Below are positions 13,569 through 19,486 of a stretch of DNA of 19,486 nucleotides, piece after piece. Location of the stretch: the NCBI GenBank assembly GCA_964637035.1, contig CAZWTU010000028.1:1-19486 (forward strand). The letters are read 5' to 3'. The stretch comes from CAZMMV01 sp964637035. Lineage in GTDB: Bacteria; Bacillota; Clostridia; Tissierellales; Tissierellaceae. Below the pieces are notes generated by a model. That model searched no databases. It worked only from the letters and a program-made list of their open reading frames with translations, and was not told the DNA's origin. The stretch's first letter is position 1, and each line of letters opens with the position of its first letter. The position numbers and the translations under genes were made by a program.

Positions 13569-15527
13569 TTATGAAATACTTGCTCCTGATTTTATGTCTT
13601 CTAAGGTAGATACTAAACTTAATTTTCCTTCACTATCTTCTGCTGCTAATACCATACCATTTGATTCTACTCCCCTTAATTTTACAGGTTTTAAGTTTGT
13701 TATAACAACTACTTTTTTACCTACTAAATCTTCTGGCCTATAAAAATCTTTTATTCCTGACACAACTTGACGTTCTTCTTCACCTAACTTTAATTTTAAT
13801 ACATATAATCTATCAGCATTGGGATGATCTTCACAGGATATTACCTCTGCGGTTTTTAACTTTATTTTATCAAATTCATCTAAAGTTATTGTTTGATCTT
13901 TTTCTTCTACTGTTTCTGGTTTTTCCACTTGATCTACCTTCTTTCCCTGATTTCGTTTTTCTATTAATTTATCATTTGCCTGGTTAAGCTTAACTAACTC
14001 TTTATCTATTTCAAGTCTTGGAAATATGGCTACCGCATCCTCTACCCTTGTATTCTCTTGGATTTTATTCCAAATCTTTGCATCTTCCCAGATTGGTTTT
14101 TCTTTTATTCCTAATTGTCTTCTTATTTCACTTGAAGTTTTTTCCATAAAGGGTTTTATTAATATGGATATAATCCTAAGACTTTCTGATAAATTATATA
14201 GTACTGTGTCTAGCCTTTCTTTGTTTTCTTCCCTTGCTAGTATCCAAGGACTTGTTTCATCTATATATTTATTTGTCCTTCTTATTAATTTCCATATTTC
14301 TTCTAGGGCCTGGGAAAAACTTAATTTGTCCATATGTTTTTCTACTTTTTCTGCAACTGAGATTCCTAATTCTATAAGTGAATCATCAAATTCTCCCTCT
14401 AATGAAGCTAGGGGAATAATCTTTTCATTATACTTTTCTATCATGGTAATTGTCCTATTTACTAAGTTGCCTAAGTCATTGGCTAAATCTGAATTCAATC
14501 TTTGTAAGAATTTTTCTTTGTGGAAAGACCCATCTTGCCCAAAGGAGAATTCTCTAAGAAGGAAATACTTAAAGGAATCTATTCCATATAGTTCAATAAT
14601 AGGTTCTGGATATATTACATTCCCCTTTGATTTTGACATTTTATCATCTTCAAATAATATCCAACCATGGCCAAATACCTTCTTTGGCAGTGGTAATTCT
14701 AATGCCATCAATATTGCTGGCCAAATTATTGCGTGGAACCTAACTATTTCCTTGCCTACTAAATGGACATCTGCAGGCCAAAATTCTTGCATTTTACTTT
14801 CATCTTCACTTCCATAACCTAATCCTGTTATATAGCAGGACAAAGCATCTATCCACACATAAACCACATGTCCTGGATCAAAATCAACTTTTATTCCCCA
14901 GTCAAAACTAGATCTGGATACACATAAGTCTTCTAAGCCATCCTTTAAGAAATTATTAACCATTTCATTTTTCCTTGACTCTGGTTGTATAAAATCTGGA
15001 TTGTCCTCATATAGTTTAAGAAGTTTATCCCTATACTTTGAAAGCTTAAAGAAATAGGCTTCTTCTGCTGCTAGGTGGACTGGTCTGCCACAGTCTGGAC
15101 AAGTCCCATTATTTAGCTGAGATTCTGCCCAAAATGCTTCACAGGGTGTACAATAATGTCCCTCATAATTAGATTTGTAAATTTCACCTTTATCATAAAG
15201 ATCTTTAAATATTTTTTGAACTGCCTTTGTATGATAGGAATCTGTTGTTCTAACAAATTTATCATAGTCTATTTCTAATACCTTCCATAAGTCCTTTATA
15301 TCGGATACAATTTTATCCACATACTTTTTTGGTGTTGTTTCATTTTCCTTAGCTTTTTCTTGTATCTTTTGCCCATGCTCATCAGACCCTGTTACAAAAT
15401 AAACGTCATAGCCTTCCATCTTTTTAAATTTCTTTATTACATCTGCAGCAACAGTAGTATATGTATGCCCAATATGTAAATTGTCCGATGGATAATAAAT
15501 TGGTGTTGTTATATAATACTTTTTCAT
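13569..15527 (-). CDS. metG: Methionyl-tRNA synthetase (MetG with C-terminal tRNA-binding domain)
   Basis: 652 aa class I synthetase charging tRNA-Met. HIGH-like motif is PSDNLHIGHTYTT (HIGH at ~20), the zinc knuckle is CTPCEAFW..CPDCGRP (two CxxC pairs), and the KMSKS motif is DDKMSKSKGNV near 300. The C-terminal ~105 residues form the EMAP/Trbp111 tRNA-binding domain beginning TLDEFDKIKLKTAEVISCED, after a Lys-rich linker. Start: ATG at 15527, with AAGGAGG six bases upstream; longer in-frame starts up to 15560 would include that ribosome binding site as codons. It is expressed behind a T-box leader with a Met specifier and heads the tatD operon. Confidence 0.97.
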   Translation of the reverse strand: MKKYYITTPIYYPSDNLHIGHTYTTVAADVIKKFKKMEGYDVYFVTGSDEHGQKIQEKAKENETTPKKYVDKIVSDIKDLWKVLEIDYDKFVRTTDSYHTKAVQKIFKDLYDKGEIYKSNYEGHYCTPCEAFWAESQLNNGTCPDCGRPVHLAAEEAYFFKLSKYRDKLLKLYEDNPDFIQPESRKNEMVNNFLKDGLEDLCVSRSSFDWGIKVDFDPGHVVYVWIDALSCYITGLGYGSEDESKMQEFWPADVHLVGKEIVRFHAIIWPAILMALELPLPKKVFGHGWILFEDDKMSKSKGNVIYPEPIIELYGIDSFKYFLLREFSFGQDGSFHKEKFLQRLNSDLANDLGNLVNRTITMIEKYNEKIIPLASLEGEFDDSLIELGISVAEKVEKHMDKLSFSQALEEIWKLIRRTNKYIDETSPWILAREENKERLDTVLYNLSESLRIISILIKPFMEKTSSEIRRQLGIKEKPIWEDAKIWNKIQENTRVEDAVAIFPRLEIDKELVKLNQANDKLIEKRNQGKKVDQVEKPETVEEKDQTITLDEFDKIKLKTAEVISCEDHPNADRLYVLKLKLGEEERQVVSGIKDFYRPEDLVGKKVVVITNLKPVKLRGVESNGMVLAAEDSEGKLSLVSTLEDIKSGASIS

Positions 15528-15602
15528 ATTAAACCTCCTTCTTGTCAATTTCATTGACAAAATTGTTAATTATACTAAATTTTTTATAAATTTGTTCAAT
15601 AT

Positions 15603-15880
15603 CCATGTTTTCTAGCAAAAAACAAAAATCTTCCCTCATTAATAGAGGCGAAGATTGATTTCGCGGTACCACTCTAATTTATTTAAATCTCCAGATTTAA
15701 ATCTCACTAGGTTAATTAAACCATACAATATAACGCTTGCACCGTTACAGCCTAATTATTTGACTGTAAAACTTAGGAGCCATTTTCAAATTAGCTTTAA
15801 TCATCGGCTTCCACCTATACCGACTCTCTAGGGAATAAGACTAATCCTACTTTTTCCTTCTTTGTTTTTACTATAATTAC
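15603..15880 (-). ncRNA. T-box leader (Met specifier) of metG
   Basis: The leader reads, on the minus strand: AGAGAG plus GGTGGAAGCC (stem I elements), the specifier region GAAAATGGCTCC with ATG at 15783-15781, and the T-box core AGAGTGGTACCGCG at 15675-15662. The terminator hairpin AATCTT..CCTC/GAGG..AAGATT lies at 15656-15627, followed by a T-rich tract. Uncharged tRNA-Met would pair with the AUG specifier and the T-box bulge, forming the antiterminator and allowing metG transcription. Specifier, gene and position agree. Confidence 0.93.
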
Positions 15881-15894
15881 CTATTTTAATAAAT

Positions 15895-15923
15895 ATTATA
15901 CTCTATCAATGGTTTTTAGTCAA
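15895..15923 (-). promoter_or_regulatory. Promoter of the metG T-box transcript
   Basis: TTGACT (15923-15918), 17-base spacer, TATAAT (15900-15895), just upstream of the T-box stem I. One mismatch from consensus overall. Confidence 0.8.
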
Positions 15924-15987
15924 ATTGAGGGGGAATGCGGTAACCTTGGTATGAATTCGAAGCTACTTTGTATATTGTAAAACAAGA

Positions 15988-16004
15988 GGCGGTCAAAGAC
16001 CGCC
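15988..16004 (-). terminator. GC-rich hairpin after rocF (possible terminator / small repeat)
   Basis: GGCGGTC-AAA-GACCGCC is a perfect 7 bp GC-rich stem with a three-base loop, 36 bases past the arginase stop. On the minus strand it is followed by TCTTGTTTT, so it can act as an intrinsic terminator. Its high GC content in an AT-rich gap, preceded by GTAGGG on the minus strand, also resembles small repeats scattered in many bacterial genomes; only one copy was seen here. Confidence 0.55.
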
Positions 16005-16040
16005 CCTACATAGTTATATTTAATTAATTAAATTCAGATC

Positions 16041-16940
16041 TTATTTTAGAACTTTAAAAATCCAATCAATTAATTCAATACAATTATTAGCCGTGAAATC
16101 ATTTTCATCTAAATAAGGATTTAATTCAACAAAATCCATAGAATTTACAATGCCTGTACTTAGGAAATCCTTTAAAACCTTTTTACCTTCATCTAGGGTA
16201 AATCCCTTATTTACAGGTGTTCCTGTTCCTGGCACTAGGCTTTCGTCTAGTACATCAATATCGAAACTTAAATGGACACCATCTACATTAGAAGCTTTTA
16301 TCTTCTCTATGGCATTTTGTATAGAAAAATCAAGACCTACTTCCCTAATGTACTCCATTGTATCCAAATTTAGTTTCAAGTCTTTAGCTAGTTTTACTTC
16401 ACCTTGGTCTAAATCCCTAGCACCAAGGATATATACATTTTCAGGTTTAACCTTTACCCCTTGGAAATAAATATTTGCGGTTGATATATCCCCTACACCT
16501 AGGGCAGCTGCCAAAGGCATACCATGAAAGTTTCCTGATGGTGATGATTCTGGAGTATTGATATCCCCATGGGCATCCACCCAAATAACTGCTAAGTTTT
16601 CATAATATCTGCTAGCACCTGAAATGCTGCCTAAACCTAGTGAATGATCTCCCCCAACTACAAATGGAAAACTTTTAGCACTTAATGCAGAAAAAACACC
16701 ATGTGCTAAATTTGTATTTACATCAATCATTTGCCTGAAGTATTTTATTTTTTTATGTTCAGCATATTTATCTGATTCTGGAACTACTGGTACATGTATA
16801 TCTCCAAGATCATATACATTTTCTTTATGGTTTTTAATTATATCTACCATGTTTTTTTCCCTTAACTTTGCTGGCCCATATTGAACGCCTTGACGGTCGC
16901 AGCCATACATAATAGGCACACCTATCAAACTTATGTCCAC
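16041..16940 (-). CDS. rocF: Arginase
   Basis: 299 aa binuclear Mn2+ ureohydrolase, typical arginase length, hydrolysing L-arginine to ornithine and urea. Metal-binding motifs are in order: GGDHSLGLG near 96, DAHGDINTPESSPSGNFHGM near 122 (the N-x-P-x-x-SPSGN-x-HG-M-P form is specific to arginase rather than agmatinase), and SFDIDVLDESLVPGTGTP near 225. The C-terminus carries MDFVELNPYLDE. GTG at 16940 follows GGAGG eight bases upstream. It lies 136 bases downstream of the yjiH-like gene on the same strand. It may supply ornithine for proline synthesis, given the broken proA/proB nearby (inference). Confidence 0.94.
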   Translation of the reverse strand: MDISLIGVPIMYGCDRQGVQYGPAKLREKNMVDIIKNHKENVYDLGDIHVPVVPESDKYAEHKKIKYFRQMIDVNTNLAHGVFSALSAKSFPFVVGGDHSLGLGSISGASRYYENLAVIWVDAHGDINTPESSPSGNFHGMPLAAALGVGDISTANIYFQGVKVKPENVYILGARDLDQGEVKLAKDLKLNLDTMEYIREVGLDFSIQNAIEKIKASNVDGVHLSFDIDVLDESLVPGTGTPVNKGFTLDEGKKVLKDFLSTGIVNSMDFVELNPYLDENDFTANNCIELIDWIFKVLK

Positions 16941-16960
16941 TTTTAAAACCTCCCATTATT

Positions 16961-17029
16961 TAGGTTTACAATTATATATCGCTTTATATGTTTGATAAAT
17001 TTAAATGTTCTTATATACAATTAAACCTA
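16961..17029. promoter_or_regulatory. Inverted repeat in the gap before rocF
   Basis: TAGGTTTA (16961-16968) and TAAACCTA (17022-17029) are perfect inverted arms; pairing extends weakly into ACAATTATATA/TATATACAAT. The region between contains -10-like TATAAT but no clear -35. It could be a loop-forming operator or a 5' UTR stem. The canonical ARG box was not recognised. Confidence 0.3.
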
Positions 17030-17076
17030 TTTTTTGAAAAATCCTCGTCTATATTTCAAATTAAAAGATTTGCTAG

Positions 17077-18435
17077 TTAAAATATCAATTTCGCGGCAAT
17101 TATAATTATTGGTAAAGTTATTAAGGTTCTTTCTACAAATATTATAAATAATTCTAATGGCGATATGTCGATTTTTGATCCTAATATTACTGCTCCTGTT
17201 TCTGACATAAATATTAATTGGGTTACAGATGTTGCAGCTATAATAAACCTAGTCATTTCACTTTCAATACTAGCGCCAATTACTGCAGGTAAAAACATAT
17301 CTGCAAATCCAACTATCATAGTTTTTGAAGCTTCAACAGCTTCTGGTACATTGAATAATTTCAGGATAGGTATAAATGGCATTCCTAGCCAGTTAAATAC
17401 TGGTGTAGCCTCTGCAATAATAAGGGCAATGGTACCGAAAGCCATAATTACTGGTAAAACTCCTATCCACATTTCTAGAACGGTTTTTACACCATTTGTT
17501 ACAAATTGAATTGGATTTCCAGACTCCTTTGCTTTTTGTATGGCTAAATGAGTTCCCCATTCTACATTTGTATAGTTGCTAGGTACATTTTCCCCTTCAT
17601 CCATACTCTTACCTGTAAGGTAGGTATCCTTCTTTCTGGATAGGGGAGGAATCCTAGGCATTATAATTGCTGCAATAACCCCAGCTATCATAACAGTTAA
17701 ATAATATGGTCCAAACAATCGAGATAATCCTACATAGTCTATGATTACTAGACTAAAGGTTATAGATACTGCTGAGAAGGTAGTCGCTATAATGGCAGCC
17801 TCTTTACTGGTGTAGTAACCCTGCTCATACTGCTTGTTTGTCAATGTAATACCTATAGTCCCATCTCCTACCCAAGAAGCCATAGCATCTATGGATGACC
17901 TGCCTGGCAGTTTGAAAACTGGCCTCATTAATGGAGTTAAAAGTGAACCGATAAATTCTAATAATCCGAAATCTGTTAAGAAAGGTAATAAAAATCCTGC
18001 AAATAAAAAGATTGCAAATAAACCAAGTATTAAATCATTTAATATTAGACCGCCAGTATCTTCTGACCAAATCCATTCAGGTCCAATTTCAAAAAACACT
18101 AGGAAGGCTAATATTACTCCAACTATCCTAACTATAGTCCAAAAAACTGATACATTAAATAGTTGGTTGAAAAAACTATCTTCTTCAGTAGATTGTGGCC
18201 CCCTTGCCTTGCTAACCAAGGTCAATATGCCAGTAGCCGTTATTAAAAGTGTAATAATCAAAGGCAGTGAATTTCCTATAAGGTCAGTTATCATTCCGGC
18301 TAATAAAGCAACAAGAATTGTAGTATCTCCATCATATTTAAATGGAAACATTAACAATAATACTCCTATTAGGGACGGTATTATGAATCTTAAATAATCC
18401 TTCATTGAATATTTTTGTTTAGTTTGATTCTTCAT
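17077..18435 (-). CDS. YjiH family membrane protein (nucleoside-recognition Gate domain)
   Basis: 452 aa polytopic membrane protein, about ten to eleven helices. It carries two Gate-type regions, one around GRSSIDAMASWVGDGTIGIT (~195-215) and one around MIVGFADMFLPAVIGASIES (~375-395), as in YjiH and, more distantly, SpmA/SpmB. YjiH proteins are presumed transporters of unknown substrate. ATG at 18435 follows GGGGG. It lies upstream of arginase on the same strand and behind a long structured leader, so a link to arginine/ornithine or a related metabolite is possible but unproven. N-terminal KNQTKQKYSMKD is cytoplasmic by the positive-inside rule. Confidence 0.8.
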   Translation of the reverse strand: MKNQTKQKYSMKDYLRFIIPSLIGVLLLMFPFKYDGDTTILVALLAGMITDLIGNSLPLIITLLITATGILTLVSKARGPQSTEEDSFFNQLFNVSVFWTIVRIVGVILAFLVFFEIGPEWIWSEDTGGLILNDLILGLFAIFLFAGFLLPFLTDFGLLEFIGSLLTPLMRPVFKLPGRSSIDAMASWVGDGTIGITLTNKQYEQGYYTSKEAAIIATTFSAVSITFSLVIIDYVGLSRLFGPYYLTVMIAGVIAAIIMPRIPPLSRKKDTYLTGKSMDEGENVPSNYTNVEWGTHLAIQKAKESGNPIQFVTNGVKTVLEMWIGVLPVIMAFGTIALIIAEATPVFNWLGMPFIPILKLFNVPEAVEASKTMIVGFADMFLPAVIGASIESEMTRFIIAATSVTQLIFMSETGAVILGSKIDISPLELFIIFVERTLITLPIIIIAAKLIF

Positions 18436-18729
18436 TATAAACCCCCATTTTAATTTATTTATACTAATATACTAATTATTTGTGTGGCTTTACCCCCTTC
18501 CTATATTTTTGTATAATAAAAAGCTCCCATACCTAAAAATGCCTAGGGATGAGAGTACTCTACATTGCAAATTAATTTACTTATAATTGTAAATATAAGT
18601 AAATGAAATACATCACGAATCTAGATATGCCCCTGACTATAAAAAATAAGCATGTTCCGGCCTAAATCCAATAATGTCTTTGCAAAATTTTAGGGTCTTT
18701 TAAAATATTTCCTTATCCAGGTTTTATTA
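18436..18729 (-). promoter_or_regulatory. Long 5' leader of the yjiH-like gene, candidate cis-regulatory RNA
   Basis: About 290 noncoding bases separate a strong promoter (18736-18764) from the yjiH start. Within lie a possible stem CCTAAA/TTTAGG (~18691-18661), an 11 bp perfect inverted repeat ATTTACTTATA/TATAAGTAAAT (18575-18585, 18594-18604), a self-complementary GAGTACTC (18553-18560), and an intrinsic terminator (18516-18555) ~80 bases before the gene. Promoter, structured region, terminator, then gene is the layout of a riboswitch or attenuator. No known aptamer class, T-box motif or Arg-rich leader peptide was recognised. Confidence 0.5.
18516..18555 (-). terminator. Intrinsic terminator in the yjiH leader
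   Basis: On the minus strand CTCTCATCCCTA (18555-18544) pairs with TAGGTATGGGAG (18535-18524), one U-G wobble and one mismatch, eight-base loop, followed by C and five T. It could end transcripts arriving from the proA/proB remnant or act as a conditional terminator of the yjiH leader. Confidence 0.75.
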
Positions 18730-18735
18730 CATCAT

Positions 18736-18764
18736 ATTATATACTTATTATTGATAATTGTAAA
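18736..18764 (-). promoter_or_regulatory. Promoter upstream of the yjiH leader
   Basis: TTTACA (18764-18759), exactly 17 bases, TATAAT (18741-18736). One mismatch to the sigma-A consensus. It lies ~35 bases past the stop of the proB remnant. Confidence 0.65.
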
Positions 18765-18797
18765 GATTACATTTTTGAAGTTTCGTCACTCATATTG

Positions 18798-18908
18798 TTA
18801 GACTTGAAATTCGGTTCCTGTTTCAGTACCATCCATTAATTTATATATGATATCACTTTTTCTACCATTTGCTATGAGTAGTGGTATGCCATATTCATTT
18901 ACTACTCC
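18798..18908 (-). pseudogene. proB: proB 3' fragment (glutamate 5-kinase remnant)
   Basis: A 36-codon frame reads GVVNEYGIPLLIANGRKSDI, then IYKLMDGTETGTEFQV-stop. This matches the end of the amino-acid-kinase domain of ProB (AxxxGIPxxIANGRKP...GxxxGTxF). The conserved catalytic N-terminal ~220 residues are missing, and the chain stops right after GTEF, without the RKxWI segment or PUA domain. It joins the proA fragment at 18909, shifted by one base (GTT-T-GGA), so the two parts cannot be read as one protein. It is debris, not a functional kinase. Confidence 0.72.
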
Positions 18909-19185
18909 AAACAGGGTCTTTCAAATTTATAACAGTGTGTATACTTTCAATTATGCCATCTATTTTATCCACATCAAGCCTTAATCTATCCACTAAGCTA
19001 TCTTTCATATTGGTTTTTTCTGCTATCCTTATATCTTTAAAATTTTCTTCTAATATATATTCCCTCATACTATCTATACTTTCAGCTACCTTTTCTAGGG
19101 ATTTGTCTTTTTTATCCGTTGAAGCCACTGAAAGTTCCATTTCTGATTTTTTAAGAAGCTTACCTAGATTCTCCATATATTTCAT
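18895..19185 (-). pseudogene. proA: proA 5' fragment (glutamate-5-semialdehyde dehydrogenase remnant)
   Basis: 96-codon ORF whose first ~92 residues match the ProA N-terminus: MENLGKLLKKSEMELSVAST, YILEENFKDIRIAEKTNMKD, SLVDRLRLDVDKIDGI and VINLKDPV (E. coli: MLDRLALTPARLKGIAD..NLADPVG). Full ProA is ~415 aa and the cysteine-containing catalytic domain is absent. At 18909 the homology jumps to a proB piece, and the frame ends in WSSK-stop. A good ribosome binding site (AGGAGTGG) and a promoter remain, so the fragment may still be expressed. The enzyme would reduce gamma-glutamyl phosphate in proline synthesis; this copy cannot. Confidence 0.85.
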
Positions 19186-19212
19186 ATAACCACTCCTATT
19201 ATTTTAAAATAT

Positions 19213-19241
19213 AGTATATCACTTTAAAGCACCTTATACAA
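19213..19241 (-). promoter_or_regulatory. Promoter of the proA remnant
   Basis: TTGTAT (19241-19236), 17-base spacer, TATACT (19218-19213), then AGGAG and the proA start ~28 bases on. Regulatory DNA of the broken gene appears intact. Confidence 0.5.
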
Positions 19242-19381
19242 TACAAAACATATTGGAGCGGGTAATCTCATGAAAAATTATTTTAATTATTTCCATGGGT
19301 TAGCCGTGTATCATCAATAATTGGATGGTGAATTGTTTCATATTGTTATCTATAGGGCTTTCTAGGGGTATTGGGTGAAAA

Positions 19382-19486
19382 TTGGATTTTAGAATTTTAT
19401 ATACCCTTAGATTCCTGGTTAGTTTTTTTGGACTATGGCTTATCCAGTGGTCTGTGGGATTAAATTTAAACAAAGTTTATATTTTG
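19382..19486 (+). CDS. Possible 5' end of a membrane protein (runs off window)
   Basis: An open frame from TTG at 19382 to the window edge reads LDFRILYTLRFLVSFFGLWL, then IQWSVGLNLNK. A basic stretch followed by a hydrophobic helix and G-x-x-L suggests the start of a membrane protein, possibly of the YczE type, but only 35 codons are visible. The ribosome binding site (GGGTG) is weak. The rest of 19186-19486 holds the proA promoter and, at 19270-19320, a 16-codon ORF behind GGAGCGGG that I do not regard as a gene. Confidence 0.3.
   Translation, partial: MDFRILYTLRFLVSFFGLWLIQWSVGLNLNKVYIL

Noticed and set aside
14026..14817. 263-codon plus-strand ORF opposite metG
   Set aside because: It is antisense to conserved metG coding sequence, lacks a ribosome binding site and resembles no family.
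19270..19320. 16-codon ORF (MKNYFNYFHGLAVYHQ) behind GGAGCGGG
   Set aside because: Too short, no homology recognised, and no continuation; treated as chance.
19361..19364. TGA in a hydrophobic plus-strand frame near the right edge, considered as another Sec codon
   Set aside because: No family match around it, no SECIS-like hairpin, and the frame upstream is short and unsupported.

Overview
The window reads as a chromosomal segment of a low-GC, anaerobic, spore-forming Firmicute of the Clostridia/Tissierellia type. Grounds: AT-rich intergenic DNA, strong Gram-positive ribosome binding sites with frequent TTG/GTG starts, sporulation genes spmA/spmB, a T-box leader before metG, the veg and metG-tatD-rnmV-ksgA housekeeping block, and a gene that makes sense only with UGA read as selenocysteine. 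No tRNA, rRNA, CRISPR array, phage module or transposase was seen.

Left part (1-5050): the 5' end of veg runs off the left edge on the minus strand behind two consensus promoters. A heme H-NOX-domain chemoreceptor follows on the plus strand and converges with no gap on spmA-spmB. Next comes mgtE (Mg2+ channel), preceded by a short upstream ORF whose stop lies inside the mgtE ribosome binding site. An ~80 bp imperfect palindrome lies between spmA and mgtE, and a second copy lies between tatD and rnmV.

Small-gene redox patch (5050-6620): an IscA/HesB-like gene with an in-frame TGA at the conserved cysteine position and a SECIS-like hairpin just downstream, a four-helix phage-holin-type membrane protein, a DUF1858 (HCP-associated disulfide) protein, and a CPYC glutaredoxin-like protein. 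The HesB-like and glutaredoxin genes share the promoter operator TACCC-N5-GGGTA, which resembles sites of the CsoR/CstR family of copper or persulfide repressors. This suggests a common thiol, sulfur or metal response.

Middle (6620-9490): a metN-metI-metQ methionine ABC importer with overlapping genes, without a recognisable S-box, followed by a ComFB-family protein.

Right-centre (9483-15923, minus strand): metG (T-box controlled, AUG specifier), tatD, rnmV, ksgA, a Glu-rich protein of unknown function, and an ArsR/SmtB metal sensor with both metal-site signatures.

Right end (15986-19486): arginase (rocF) and a YjiH-family Gate-domain membrane protein, the latter behind a ~290 nt leader containing an intrinsic terminator (candidate riboswitch or attenuator of unassigned class). 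Upstream is debris of proline biosynthesis: the first ~92 codons of proA joined to a 3' piece of proB. Loss of this proBA copy next to arginase fits proline being made from arginine/ornithine, but that is inference. A possible membrane-protein 5' end runs off the right edge.
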